Shown: positions 16,681 through 25,804 of the stretch, one piece after another | Numbering within the stretch: position 1 is the stretch's first letter | Layout: each line of letters starts with the position of its first letter | The notes under the pieces: model-generated | The model's input: the letters and a program-made list of their open reading frames with translations, nothing else | Told to the model about the DNA's origin: nothing | Databases searched by the model: none | Assembly (NCBI GenBank): GCA_946482365.1 | Contig: CAMLQY010000008.1 | Coordinates: 1 to 64,000, forward strand | Reading direction: 5' to 3' | From: an uncultured Actinomycetes bacterium | GTDB taxonomy: Bacteria > Actinomycetota > Thermoleophilia > Solirubrobacterales > 70-9 | DNA length: 64,000 nt | Translations under genes and position numbers: made by a program

Positions 16681-18089
16681 TGCGGCGAACGGACGAGAGA
16701 GAGGCGGGCTTCACGATCGTCGAGGTGCTGGTTGCCTCGGTTCTCCTGGTGATCGGGGCGTTCACTACCTTCGCCCTGCTCAGCGCGGCGAACCGCAACA
16801 CCGACCGAGCCAAGCAGACCCAGGTCGCGCTGAACCTGGCCCAGCAGGAGCTCGAGGCGCTGCGCAGCCTGACCAACGAAGAACTGGCGCTGACGGCGAC
16901 GCCGCCGCACTCCAACGACGCGCTCGACCCCGACTACCGTGTCTCCAGCAGCGGCACCTTTGCCGTGGTCAGGGAGCCGCGCAGCTCCTACCGCAAGCTG
17001 GTCGTCAACGGGGGCGAAATCGAAGGAGAGTCGGGCGAGACCGTGGAAGGCGGCGTTGTCGTCCCATCCGAATCCTTCGAAAACGGCGACGTCAGCGGCA
17101 CGGTCCATCGCTACGTGCTCTGGCGCAACGACGAAGCCTGCGGATCATCCTGTCCCACCGCGCAGGACTTCAAGCAGATCGTCGTCGCGATCAAGCTGGA
17201 CACGCCCGGCAACCAGGCGGGGGAGAGAGGCTACGTCGAAGCCCAGTCCGACTTCGTCGACCCCACCGACAGCTCTGAAAACGACCCGGCGCCCAATTCC
17301 GAAGGCAACCTGGTCACCGCGCAGCAGTTCTTCCTCACCGACACTCCGTGCGGGGAAGGCGGGGAAACGGAACGGGTGGACATCACCAGCGACCATCTCC
17401 TCCACAACACCCTCGGCACCTGCGCCAGCGGGCTGCAGACCGGGACCACGCTCGGGGCGCCGGACGCGCTGCTGCTCGGCGGCCCTCCGGACCCGGCACC
17501 GGAAGACCCCACCAGCCCGGTATTGCACGACTACTCCGACGACACCTACCTCGAGCCGACCCCGGACACAGACAAGGGGGTTCAGATCCGCAAAGACGAC
17601 ACCAGCGGCTGCCACTACACGCCGGCCGGGACCACCAATCCCGAGAGCCAGATCCACCGCTGGGTCACGGACCCGATGGAAGCGGACTTCAAAATGACGG
17701 AAAAGGCGACGCTCGAGTTCTACACGCGGACGCTGAACGACGAACTCTATACCGGCACGGTCTGCGTCTACCTCTTCAAGCGCAGCGAAGCCGGCTCGCC
17801 GCCGGAAGCGACCGACACGCAGCTGACCAACAAAGTCGGCGGCACCGGCTACTGGACCTACACGCCCGAAAAAAACGATTACTGGCCCCGCTTCGAATGG
17901 AAGAAGGTGCGGTTGACGATGACCTTCAACGGGGCTCCGTATACGATCCCGAAAGACGAGCGGTTGGGGGTGGCTCTCAGCGTCGAGCGGAGCAACACGC
18001 CGGCCGACGCGATCCCGATCATGTACGACCACCCCAACCACCCGACCCGGATCGAGGTCGACACCAGCACGCCGATCGAAGGCGGCTAG
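16680..18089 (+). CDS. Large prepilin-like minor pilin (PilV-type N-terminus)
   Basis: 469 aa from the ATG at 16680, which overlaps the preceding TGA by one base. Short leader ending EREAG, then FTIVEVLVASVLLVIGAF. The very large head domain is rich in Asp/Thr/Pro with several cysteines and has no named family. Large minor pilins often sit at the pilus tip and bind surfaces, so an adhesin-like role is plausible. The head uses many GAA/AAA codons, like the other pilins here. It is followed by pilD after three bases. Confidence 0.82.
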   Translation: MRRTDEREAGFTIVEVLVASVLLVIGAFTTFALLSAANRNTDRAKQTQVALNLAQQELEALRSLTNEELALTATPPHSNDALDPDYRVSSSGTFAVVREPRSSYRKLVVNGGEIEGESGETVEGGVVVPSESFENGDVSGTVHRYVLWRNDEACGSSCPTAQDFKQIVVAIKLDTPGNQAGERGYVEAQSDFVDPTDSSENDPAPNSEGNLVTAQQFFLTDTPCGEGGETERVDITSDHLLHNTLGTCASGLQTGTTLGAPDALLLGGPPDPAPEDPTSPVLHDYSDDTYLEPTPDTDKGVQIRKDDTSGCHYTPAGTTNPESQIHRWVTDPMEADFKMTEKATLEFYTRTLNDELYTGTVCVYLFKRSEAGSPPEATDTQLTNKVGGTGYWTYTPEKNDYWPRFEWKKVRLTMTFNGAPYTIPKDERLGVALSVERSNTPADAIPIMYDHPNHPTRIEVDTSTPIEGG

Positions 18090-18092
18090 CAC

Positions 18093-18845
18093 ATGGCCGC
18101 CGCCGCGGCGCTCGCCTTCCTCGGGGGGCTGATCGCCGGCAGCTTCGTCACCGTGGTCGCCCACCGGGTGCCGCGGGGGGAATCGATCGTCGGGCCGCGC
18201 TCGCGCTGCCCGGCCTGCGGGGCGCAGATCGCCGCCTACGACAACCTGCCGGTGGTGTCCTGGGTGCTGTTGCGGGGGCGGGGGCGCTGCTGCGGAGTCC
18301 CGATCTCGCCCCGCTACCCGCTGACCGAGATTGCCCTGGGAGCGCTCTACGCGGCGACCGTCCTGATCCTCTGGGACGAGCCGACCGAGATCGCTCTCGG
18401 CCTCGTCCTCGTCACGACCCTGGTTGCGGTCACGCTGACCGACCTCGAGCAGCGGATCATCCCCAACAAGATCCTGATCGTCGCCGCGGTCCTCGGCGTC
18501 GCGATCGCCGCGATCGGCGACCCCGGCAGCCTGCCGGAGCGGGCGATCGCCGCGGCCGCCGCGGGGGGCCTGCTCTTCGGTGCCGCGCTCGCCTATCCGC
18601 GCGGGATGGGGCTGGGGGACGTCAAGCTGGCGGCGGTGATGGGCCTCTTCCTCGGCCGCAACGTGGCCCCGGCGATCCTCGCCGCCCTCCTCGCCGGCTC
18701 CCTCGTTGGCCTGACGATGATCGCCCGCGACGGGGCAGAGGCGAGAAAGCGGGCGATCCCCTTCGGTCCCTTCCTCGCCCTCGGCGGCGTCGTCGGCCTG
18801 CTGGCCGGCGACCAGCTGGTCGACTGGTACCTGAGCACCTTCTGA
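18093..18845 (+). CDS. pilD: Prepilin peptidase / leader N-methyltransferase
   Basis: 250 aa polytopic aspartyl protease that cleaves after the leader glycine of prepilins and methylates the new N-terminus. The catalytic aspartates lie in LTDLEQRIIPN (about residue 117) and GLGDVKL (about 175). The N-terminal cytoplasmic zinc domain has CPAC (about 39-42), but the second pair is an adjacent CC (RCCGVPIS) rather than the usual CxxC, so metal binding may differ. The membrane helices match the family. It is in the same operon as its minor pilin substrates. Confidence 0.93.
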   Translation: MAAAAALAFLGGLIAGSFVTVVAHRVPRGESIVGPRSRCPACGAQIAAYDNLPVVSWVLLRGRGRCCGVPISPRYPLTEIALGALYAATVLILWDEPTEIALGLVLVTTLVAVTLTDLEQRIIPNKILIVAAVLGVAIAAIGDPGSLPERAIAAAAAGGLLFGAALAYPRGMGLGDVKLAAVMGLFLGRNVAPAILAALLAGSLVGLTMIARDGAEARKRAIPFGPFLALGGVVGLLAGDQLVDWYLSTF

Positions 18846-18986
18846 GCCGGGCTGCCCCGGCCTGGCTAGGACAGTCGTCCAGGTTCTCCTAGAAATAAGT
18901 AGTTGCAGGGCGAAAGGTCTGCGGCCTTTCTGTCGATTGGGAGATGGCGGGCGCGACTCGGTTCGGCCAGCTCCCTTCTACTGCGA

Positions 18987-20120
18987 ATGCAACTGACGAG
19001 GAAAAAGAAGACGTCGGCGGTGGCCGGCCTCGACATCGAGGCGGGCAGCATCGCCGCGGCCGAGGTGAAGCAGAACGGCGGCGGCGCGGCCGTCGGCGAG
19101 GCGGCGATCGAGCCGCTGGCGCCGGGGATCTTCCACGAGGGCGAGGTAGCCGACGCCGACGGCCTGGCCGAGGCGCTGAAGTCGTTCTTCTCCCAGCACA
19201 AGCTCCCCAAGCAGGTGCGTCTCGGGGTCGGCAACCAGCGGGTGATCGTGCGCACCCTGCGCATGCCGGCGATCGAGGACCCGAAGGAGATGGATGCGGC
19301 AATTCGCTTTCAGGCCCAGGAGCAGATCCCGATGCCTCTCGACCAGGCCGTGCTCGAGCACCAGGTCGTAGGTGGCGTGCCGGCGGCCGAGGGGACTCAG
19401 CCGCAGCTCGACGTGGTGGTCGTCGCCGCCCGCCAGGACATGGTCCGTTCCTTCCTCGAGCCGATCCGCCGCGCCGGGCTGGAGCCGATCGGGGTCGACC
19501 TCTCCGCCTTCGGGATGATCCGCGCACTCGCCGGGGTCGGCGCCAGGGAGGAAGCGGGCGGCTCCGAACCTGAGGGGGCTGCCGCTGGGACGCCGGCCCA
19601 GCCGCTTGGGACGCCGGTCTCCCAGGACGAAGCGGTTCTCTACTGCAACCTCGGCGACGTGATGAACCTGGCCGTGGCCCGTGGCCGCTCCTGCCTCTTC
19701 ACCCGTGTCTCCAGCGTCGGCCTGGAGGGAATCGCCACGCGCCTCTCCTCCGAAACGGACCTTAGCGTCGAGCACGCCGCCCAGTGGCTTCGTCACGTCG
19801 GGCTCGAAGCCGCCGTGGAGGAGATCGAGGGGGACCCTGCCCTCCTTGCCTCGTCTCGCCGGGTCCTCGAGGAGGGCCTGGGCAGCATCGTCGATGAGTT
19901 GCGGCTCTCGCTCGACTACTACGGCGCACAGGAGAGCGCGGTGCCGGCGGGGCGCATAGTCGTCTGCGGCCCCGGCAGCACGATTCCGGGTTTGGCCGCA
20001 CGGATGGAGGAGCTGCTCGGGCTCGCGGTCGCCGCCTCTTGCCCGCCGGCCCTGTCGGGGTTCGACCCCGCGGCCGCGGCGCGCCTCACCCTTCCCTACG
20101 GCCTCGGCCTGGAGCACTGA
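18987..20120 (+). CDS. pilM: Type IV pilus assembly protein PilM
   Basis: 377 aa from the ATG at 18987 (MQLTRKKK), which matches PilM N-termini; a longer reading from 18903 adds an unlikely Arg-rich leader. It has an actin-like fold: SAVAGLDIEAGSIAAAEVKQ (phosphate 1), LDVVVVAARQDMV, ALYCNLGD-like phosphate 2, and IVVCGPGSTIPGLAARM near the C-terminus. PilM sits in the cytoplasm and binds the N-terminal tail of PilN. The 141 bp upstream hold no gene; a GAAAGG/CCTTTC hairpin lies at about 18912-18930. Confidence 0.92.
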   Translation: MQLTRKKKTSAVAGLDIEAGSIAAAEVKQNGGGAAVGEAAIEPLAPGIFHEGEVADADGLAEALKSFFSQHKLPKQVRLGVGNQRVIVRTLRMPAIEDPKEMDAAIRFQAQEQIPMPLDQAVLEHQVVGGVPAAEGTQPQLDVVVVAARQDMVRSFLEPIRRAGLEPIGVDLSAFGMIRALAGVGAREEAGGSEPEGAAAGTPAQPLGTPVSQDEAVLYCNLGDVMNLAVARGRSCLFTRVSSVGLEGIATRLSSETDLSVEHAAQWLRHVGLEAAVEEIEGDPALLASSRRVLEEGLGSIVDELRLSLDYYGAQESAVPAGRIVVCGPGSTIPGLAARMEELLGLAVAASCPPALSGFDPAAAARLTLPYGLGLEH

Positions 20121-20123
20121 GCG

Positions 20124-20918
20124 ATGCGCCCCGTCAACCTGATCCCGCTCGCGGACCGGCACGGCCAGAACGCGCCCCTGCGCACCGGCCCCGTCGCCTA
20201 CATCCTGATTGGCGCGCTGGTCTTGGCGCTGGCTGGGGTGACGGCGCTGGTGCTGACGGGCAATCAGATCGACGATCGCAAGAGCGAGCTGGCGCAGGTC
20301 AAGCGCGAAGACGCAGCCGCTACGGCGCGTGCCGAAAGCCTCGCCCCCTACGCCCAGTTCGCCGCATTGCATGCCGAACGGGTGGCGACAATCTCCAGCC
20401 TTGCCGACAGCCGCTTCGACTGGGAGCGGGTGATGCGCGAACTGTCCTTGATCCTGCCCCATGACGTCTGGCTGGTCAGCCTCGACGCGACTGCGTCCTC
20501 GGGTGCGGAAGGTTCGAGCGGCGGATCGGGTGGCGGGTCGGTAAGCGGCTCGATAGCCGGCCCGTCGCTGGCGATCGGTGGCTGTGCCGCCGGTCAGGAA
20601 GCCGTGGCGGGCTTCGTCACCGCGCTCAAGGACATCGACGGGGTTACGCGCGTCGGCGTCGAATCCTCCGAACTGGCGAACCAGGAAGAGGGGGCCGGCA
20701 GCGCCTCCGAATCCGATTCCGGTGGAGGGGGCTCCTCCGACTGCCGCACCCGCAGCTTCATCGCCCAGTTCAACATCGTGGTCGCCTTCGACGCGGCCCC
20801 GGTGCCAGTCACCGCCACCACCGAAGAAGCAGCCCCGGTGACGGCGACCGAAAAATCCGAGGCTTCCGCCGAAGAAGTCTCCGGCGAAAGCTCCGAAGAG
20901 GGCTCGGAAGGCGGCTGA
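20124..20918 (+). CDS. pilN: Type IV pilus alignment protein PilN
   Basis: 264 aa. The N-terminal motif MRPVNLIPLADR is the PilM-binding tail of PilN proteins. A single membrane helix follows (about residues 24-48), then a coiled coil (about 50-95), a DWERVMRELSLILPHDVWL segment typical of the family, and a ferredoxin-like domain. A Gly/Ser loop and a Ser/Glu-rich tail are lineage additions. It starts three bases after pilM, as in the usual pilMNO order. Confidence 0.9.
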   Translation: MRPVNLIPLADRHGQNAPLRTGPVAYILIGALVLALAGVTALVLTGNQIDDRKSELAQVKREDAAATARAESLAPYAQFAALHAERVATISSLADSRFDWERVMRELSLILPHDVWLVSLDATASSGAEGSSGGSGGGSVSGSIAGPSLAIGGCAAGQEAVAGFVTALKDIDGVTRVGVESSELANQEEGAGSASESDSGGGGSSDCRTRSFIAQFNIVVAFDAAPVPVTATTEEAAPVTATEKSEASAEEVSGESSEEGSEGG

Positions 20919-20919
20919 G

Positions 20920-21678
20920 ATGGGCTCCACGAACAAGCTGATCGTCGCGATGCTCGGCGTCGCCGTGCTCGCGGCCGCCTTCTGGGTGCTGGCCCTGGGC
21001 CCGAAGCGCCAGGAAGCGAGCGAGCTGTCCGTCCAGGTGAGGCAAGCGCAGGAATCGCTGGCCCAGCACAGCGCCGAAGCCGAGCAGGCCGCCCAGGCTC
21101 GCCGGGAGTTCCCGGTCGACTACCAGCAGCTCGTCATCCTCGGCAAGGCGGCGCCCGGCGACGACGACGCGGCGTCGCTGCTGGTGCAGCTGAACCAGAT
21201 CGCGGCTGCCACCGGCGTGCGGTTCCAGAACATCAGCCTGAACGCCACCGGCGGCGAAGCGCCTCCGGCGGCCGCGCCCCCGGCCGCAGGAGCAGGTGGC
21301 ACGCCTATCTCGGCGACCGAGGTTGCCGCCTCGACGCTGCCGCTGGGAGCCACGATCGGCCCGGCCGGCTTGGCCGTGATGCCTTACGAGCTCACTTTCA
21401 AGGGCGACTTCTTCCGCGTCGCCGACTTCGTCAAGGGCCTCGACTCGCTGGTCGAGACCGAAGACGCCAAGGTCGACGTCCACGGGCGCCTGATCACGAT
21501 CGACGGATTCTCGCTTGCCGCCGACTCGAGCGTGGGCTTCCCGGCGCTGGAAGCGACGTTCAGGATCACCACCTTCCTGACGCCGCCGAGCCAGGGCGTG
21601 ACGGCAGGCGCGACGCCGGAAAGCCCGGAATCCGCAACAGGCACGCCGGCTGCGACCACGACTGGAGGCACGCCATGA
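20920..21678 (+). CDS. pilO: Type IV pilus alignment protein PilO
   Basis: 252 aa. Short cytoplasmic start, one membrane helix (about residues 8-26), coiled coil (about 30-70), then a PilO ferredoxin-like domain containing MPYELTFKGDFFRVADFVKGL and VDVHGRLITIDGFSL. It forms a heterodimer with PilN. Pro/Ala/Thr-rich segments in the loop and C-terminus are probably disordered. It overlaps the next gene by 4 bp. Confidence 0.9.
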   Translation: MGSTNKLIVAMLGVAVLAAAFWVLALGPKRQEASELSVQVRQAQESLAQHSAEAEQAAQARREFPVDYQQLVILGKAAPGDDDAASLLVQLNQIAAATGVRFQNISLNATGGEAPPAAAPPAAGAGGTPISATEVAASTLPLGATIGPAGLAVMPYELTFKGDFFRVADFVKGLDSLVETEDAKVDVHGRLITIDGFSLAADSSVGFPALEATFRITTFLTPPSQGVTAGATPESPESATGTPAATTTGGTP

Positions 21679-22568
21679 AGCGCCTGAAGGGACCGGAGCT
21701 GAAGCTGTCGGAGCTGAAGGTGCCACCCTTCCTCGTCGACCTCTACTGGGACCTGCGCGACCGGCGCCTGCTGCCCCTGGTGGGGCTCGTGATCGTCGCG
21801 ATCGTCGCGGTGCCGTTCCTCCTTCGAGGCGGCTCGGACGAGAGTCCCCCACCTGCGCCCCCGCCGGTCGCGGCCATCTCGGGTACGGCTGACGCGGACG
21901 CGTCCCGCCTCACCGTCGTCCAGGCCAAGCCGGGGCTGCGCGACTACCGCAAGCGACTGGCCGGCCGCGAGCCGACCGATCCCTTCGAACAGCGTTACAC
22001 CGCGCCCCAGGTGAAGGGCGCGGAGCTGGGCGGCGAACTCGAATCGACGACGAGCTCGACCAGCACGACGACGTCGACCAGCACGACCGAGGTCACCGAG
22101 ACCACCAACCCGTCGAAGGACACGACCACGATCACCACCGAGACGACGGACGAGTCGAAGGGCGGTGGTGCCAGCCCGGAGTCGCAGCTCACCCTCTTCG
22201 CCTTCGCGATCGACGTGAAGATCACCCGGATCGAAGCTGGAGAGGACGGATCGAAGCCGAAAGCCGATTCGAGCGTCAGGCACCGCGTGATGCCGACCAC
22301 GCCCCTGCCGGGTGAGAAGGCGCCCGTCGTCACCTACATGGGGGTCGGGAAGGGTGCGGAGAAGGCGCTGCTGATGGTCTCCAACAACGTCAAGTCAATC
22401 TTCGGCGACGCCCGCTGCCTCTCCGGCACGGACACCTGCCAGCTGCTCGAAGTCGAGCCCGGCCTCCCCGAGACCTTCGTGTACGGCGACAACGGCGTCC
22501 GCTACAAGATCAACGTCCTCGACATCGAGGCCGTGCCGGCCGACGACACCCGATCCAGCCAGAAGTAG
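21675..22568 (+). CDS. Membrane-anchored protein in the pilP position
   Basis: 297 aa. Basic cytoplasmic N-terminus, one membrane helix (about residues 34-52, LPLVGLVIVAIVAVPFLL), a proline-rich stretch, a long Ser/Thr/Glu linker (about 125-170), and a C-terminal domain with a cysteine pair (RCLSGTDTC). It occupies the place of pilP in the pilMNOP order, but no lipobox or clear PilP fold is visible, and a monoderm cell has no outer-membrane secretin for PilP to contact. It may be an extracytoplasmic partner of PilN/PilO. Its start overlaps pilO by 4 bp. Confidence 0.7.
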   Translation: MKRLKGPELKLSELKVPPFLVDLYWDLRDRRLLPLVGLVIVAIVAVPFLLRGGSDESPPPAPPPVAAISGTADADASRLTVVQAKPGLRDYRKRLAGREPTDPFEQRYTAPQVKGAELGGELESTTSSTSTTTSTSTTEVTETTNPSKDTTTITTETTDESKGGGASPESQLTLFAFAIDVKITRIEAGEDGSKPKADSSVRHRVMPTTPLPGEKAPVVTYMGVGKGAEKALLMVSNNVKSIFGDARCLSGTDTCQLLEVEPGLPETFVYGDNGVRYKINVLDIEAVPADDTRSSQK

Positions 22569-22574
22569 CGCAAA

Positions 22575-22591
22575 ACTTCAGTAAGTGAAGC
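22575..22591 (+). promoter_or_regulatory. Palindromic operator upstream of an HxlR gene
   Basis: ACTTCAGTAAGTGAAGC contains CTTCA-N5-TGAAG. It differs at two positions from the palindrome in the rpoD/yihY promoter (4092-4108). A weak -10, TACACT, lies at 22600-22605. It probably serves as the autoregulatory site of the HxlR protein starting at 22647. Confidence 0.55.
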
Positions 22592-22646
22592 GAGATCGGT
22601 ACACTCGCTTGAGCGAGGCAATCAACACAACCTCCTCGCCTTTTCG

Positions 22647-22988
22647 ATGAGTGCCGCATCCAATTCCCGATGTCCCGTCTGCCGCACGGCCGAGGTCGTC
22701 TGCGGCAAGTGGACCCTCCTCGTCATCCGCGACCTGGCCGAGGGCTCGAGCCGCTTCTGCGAGCTGGAGCGCTCGCTGGAGGGGATCAGCCCGCGCACCC
22801 TCTCTCTGCGCCTCCGGGCCCTCGAAGAGGAGGGCATCGTCGAGCGCCACACCTTCCCCGAGGTCCCGCCCCGGGTCGAGTACGCGCTGACCGAGAAGGG
22901 CGAGGCCCTGGTCCCCCTGGTCGAGGACATGCGCCGCTACGGCCGCCGCTGGCTCTCTGACGACGTCGCCGTCCCCGCCGCGGTCTAA
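22647..22988 (+). CDS. HxlR-family transcriptional regulator
   Basis: 113 aa, single winged helix. Motifs: CRTAEVVCGKWTLLVIRDLAEG, then ISPRTLSLRLRALEEEGIVER and a wing YALTEKGEAL. Two N-terminal cysteines (CPVCRTAE) precede a third (VVCGKW), so redox sensing is possible, as in some HxlR proteins. The palindrome at 22575-22591 is upstream, and a near-identical one controls the rpoD/yihY region, so it may regulate both. It is not part of the pilus operon by codon use or spacing. Confidence 0.88.
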   Translation: MSAASNSRCPVCRTAEVVCGKWTLLVIRDLAEGSSRFCELERSLEGISPRTLSLRLRALEEEGIVERHTFPEVPPRVEYALTEKGEALVPLVEDMRRYGRRWLSDDVAVPAAV

Positions 22989-23060
22989 GTCCCTCCAGTT
23001 ACATGCTGCAAGCCTGCGTGCAGGCGCAGGAGCGCCAGGCACGGGCGGGAAGCCTGGGGC

Positions 23061-24656
23061 GTGCGTGACCGCATGCTCAACGACCAGCTGACCCGGCTTG
23101 CCTCCGAGGCGGCGATCCGCCTCAGCGCGCTCGTCGCCGGGGGGGACCAGATCCCCTTCGACGTCGACGCCGAGAACGGCGAGGACGCCGCCTTCTACAG
23201 CTACCGGCCGCTGACCTCGCGCTTCGTGCGCGAGCGCGAAAGCGAGCTGCGTGAGCTGGAGACCTTCGGCCCGGCCCGTGACGCGGTCGCAGCCGCCGGC
23301 ATCGCGGCCACCTACCTGGAAGCCCGCGGTGAGGCGGTACCGGGCGATCCCGGCGAGCGCGCCGCGCGGATGCTTTGCGTCTTCCTCGCCTCCCTCTGGG
23401 ACGGCTGCACCGAGCTTGCGCTCGATCACCAGCGGCTGGCCAACGCCCTTGCGGTGCTGGAGGCCGAGACGCGCGGCGCCGAGGAGGCCGACGTGCTGAT
23501 CGCGCCGCTGGTCGGGCTGCGCATGCCGCTGCCGCGCCTGGCGCTGCCGCACGGCGTCGAGGTCGTCCGCGCCGACGCGATCGAGGCGCCGGTCGAGGCG
23601 ATGCGCAGCGAGGGCATGGGCCGCGCCGCCTGGGAGCCGCAGTTCCTGGCGCTCGCCGAGCAGGGCGAGGGCGCCGAGGGCGCCGAAGCCGCGATGCGGC
23701 AGCTGCACGGGCTGATCAGCGTCATGCACCTCTTCAAGTCCGGCAGCGTCGGGCTCGGCCCCTACGCGTTCGCCCCGACGGGCGAGGGCCACTGGGCCCG
23801 CCTGGCCACCGGGGCCACCGCCACCCGCTCCGGCGGTTACGAGCTGAGCGAGGAGGAGGCCGTGCAGCTGGCGGAGTTCGCCGCCGCGCTGGAGGCACGT
23901 CCCGACCCCGACGGCGCTCTCGCCTGGGGCGTCGCTCGCTTCGAGCTGGGCTGTGGGAGGGGATCGGCGCTGGAGGGCCTCAGCGACCATCTTCTTGCCC
24001 TGCGCGCCGTGCTCGACGGCCAGGGACCGGTCGGCGCGTCGCTGCCGATGCGCGCCTCGGCGCTGCTCGCGGGCGAGGAGCTCGACCGGATCGAGGCTCG
24101 TGAGCGGATCGAGGCGGCGCTGGAGCTGGAGCGCTCGCTGATGAACGGCACCCAGTCGCTGCCCGGCCTCGCGATGGCGAGCTGGCTGGAGGAGGGGGTG
24201 CGGCGGATCCTGCGCGACGCGGCCCTCGGAGAGCTGGGCGCGGACCTCGGCACCGCCGCCGACGAGACCCTGATCGCGACCGGCCTGCAGGACGGCGACG
24301 GCGCGATCGTGGAGACGATTTCAGAGTTGGACACACCCGACACGGGAGAGGTGGAGGAGCCAGTGACGTCACATCATCAGCTGCACCGCGAGCCGGCGGA
24401 CGAGCACGAGGGTCAGCCGACCCGCATCCTCGAGCCGGTCCCGGACGAGGGCGAGATCCGCATCACCGCGACCGACTGGCTCGAGGAGGTCGAGGCCTCC
24501 GAGAGCACTCTCGACTTCCCTGCGATCGAGGGCGATGTCCAGCACCGCGAGCGAATCGACACCCCGCGCGTTCGCCACCTCTTCCCGGTCCCCGAGGACG
24601 CGGACTGGGAAGTTCGGGAGCTCAAATACGACCACTACGACCGCGAGGCCGGCTAG
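23061..24656 (+). CDS. Uncharacterised 531-aa cytosolic protein
   Basis: No family is recognised. The GTG at 23061 is taken as start; an ATG four codons later (23073) is equally possible. The first ~400 residues are mostly Ala/Leu/Glu-rich helices (for example CTELALDHQRLANALAVLEAET), with no membrane segments or signal. The last ~130 residues are acidic and probably disordered, ending DWEVRELKYDHYD. The gene is convergent with the ArsA-like pair and overlaps its stop by 4 bp. A GCCTGC-GT-GCAGGC palindrome lies upstream at 23012-23025. Normal high-GC codon use argues that this is a resident gene. Confidence 0.7.
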   Translation: MRDRMLNDQLTRLASEAAIRLSALVAGGDQIPFDVDAENGEDAAFYSYRPLTSRFVRERESELRELETFGPARDAVAAAGIAATYLEARGEAVPGDPGERAARMLCVFLASLWDGCTELALDHQRLANALAVLEAETRGAEEADVLIAPLVGLRMPLPRLALPHGVEVVRADAIEAPVEAMRSEGMGRAAWEPQFLALAEQGEGAEGAEAAMRQLHGLISVMHLFKSGSVGLGPYAFAPTGEGHWARLATGATATRSGGYELSEEEAVQLAEFAAALEARPDPDGALAWGVARFELGCGRGSALEGLSDHLLALRAVLDGQGPVGASLPMRASALLAGEELDRIEARERIEAALELERSLMNGTQSLPGLAMASWLEEGVRRILRDAALGELGADLGTAADETLIATGLQDGDGAIVETISELDTPDTGEVEEPVTSHHQLHREPADEHEGQPTRILEPVPDEGEIRITATDWLEEVEASESTLDFPAIEGDVQHRERIDTPRVRHLFPVPEDADWEVRELKYDHYDREAG

Positions 24657-25804
24657 GCCCGGCCAGCCGCGAGTTCGATCCGCTCCTCGCTGCTGGCGAA
24701 CAGGTAGCGGTTGATCTCGGTCAGGCCGGCGAGGTCGTGCACGTCCTCGTCCAGATATGGGACGCGGATCACACCGCTGGTTCGCAGCTCCTTCGCGAGG
24801 CGCTCGATGTTGCGGGCGTCGCGGTCGGCGAGCGCCTGGTAGTCGGCGAAGTTCCCGGCGACCCGGCCGGCGAGGTCCTCGTCGCCCAGCTTCTCGGCCA
24901 GCTCCGCCTCCAGGTCGTCACCGTCGCCGCGCAGGCGCTCGGCCGGATAGTGGACCTTGTTGACGATGACGCCGCCGAAAGGAAGCTTCGCCTCGACCAG
25001 CTTGCGGTGGAAGTAGACGGCCTCGTCGACAGGCTCGCCCTGCGGGCCGCAGACGACGAGGAAGCAGGTGCGGGGGTCGGCCAGGAGGCTGTTGACGCGC
25101 TTGGCGCGGGCCTGGAAGCCGTCGACCATGCCGCTGAAGGCGTTGAAGAACTCGGCCAGGTCGGCGAGCAGGTCGAAGCCGACGATGCGCTTGAAGACCG
25201 ACAGCGCGACCGAGGCGCCGCGACCGGCGACCTTGGCGGCGAGCCCGGTCGGGCGCATGAAGACGCGCAGCGAGCGGCCTTCGATGAACTGGGTGAGGCG
25301 CCGCGGCGCGTCGAGGAAGTCGAGCGCGTTGCGGGTCGGCGGCGTGTCGAGGACGAGCAGGTCGAAGCGGCCCTCGGTGTGCAGCTCGAAGAGCTTCTCC
25401 ATCGCCATGTACTCCTGCGAGCCGGCCAGGGCGCTGGAGATCTGCTGGTAGATGCGGTTGCCGAGGACCCGGTCGCGCGCCTCCTCGTCGGGCGCCTGGC
25501 GGGCGACGAGCTCGTCGAAGGTGGCCTTGGCGTCGAGCATCATCGCCCACAGCTCGCCCTTGATCTCGACCCCGTGGCGCTCGAACAGCGCCGGGTCGAC
25601 CCGCCTGGCCTCGTTGCCCAGCTCCTTCAGCCCGAGCGAGTCGGCGAGCCGCTTCGCCGGGTCGATCGTCAGCACGCAGACCTTCAGCCCGCTCGCGGCC
25701 ATGCCGGCGGCGATCGCCGCCGAGGTCGTCGTCTTGCCCACCCCGCCCGAGCCGGCGCAGATGCAGATGTCCTTGCTTTCGAGGATCTCGCCGACGTGGG
25801 GCAT
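24653..25804 (-). CDS. ArsA/Get3-like ATPase (second of a pair)
   Basis: 383 aa. Walker A with signature Lys GSGGVGKTTTSAA (about residues 18-30), switch-type LTIDPAKRLADSL and a Walker B-like LLVLDTPPTRNALDFLD. No arsenite-binding cysteines are evident, so arsenite export is unlikely. The tandem arrangement with 25804-26790 matches the mycobacterial Rv3679-Rv3680 pair, reported to form a Get3-like complex tied to the cell envelope. The start overlaps the previous stop as ATGA, so the two are translationally coupled. Confidence 0.85.
   Translation of the reverse strand: MPHVGEILESKDICICAGSGGVGKTTTSAAIAAGMAASGLKVCVLTIDPAKRLADSLGLKELGNEARRVDPALFERHGVEIKGELWAMMLDAKATFDELVARQAPDEEARDRVLGNRIYQQISSALAGSQEYMAMEKLFELHTEGRFDLLVLDTPPTRNALDFLDAPRRLTQFIEGRSLRVFMRPTGLAAKVAGRGASVALSVFKRIVGFDLLADLAEFFNAFSGMVDGFQARAKRVNSLLADPRTCFLVVCGPQGEPVDEAVYFHRKLVEAKLPFGGVIVNKVHYPAERLRGDGDDLEAELAEKLGDEDLAGRVAGNFADYQALADRDARNIERLAKELRTSGVIRVPYLDEDVHDLAGLTEINRYLFASSEERIELAAGRA

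Noticed and set aside
22040..22160. Repeated ACG/ACC codons considered as a minisatellite
   Set aside because: It encodes the Ser/Thr-rich linker of the protein in the pilP position and has no fixed DNA period.
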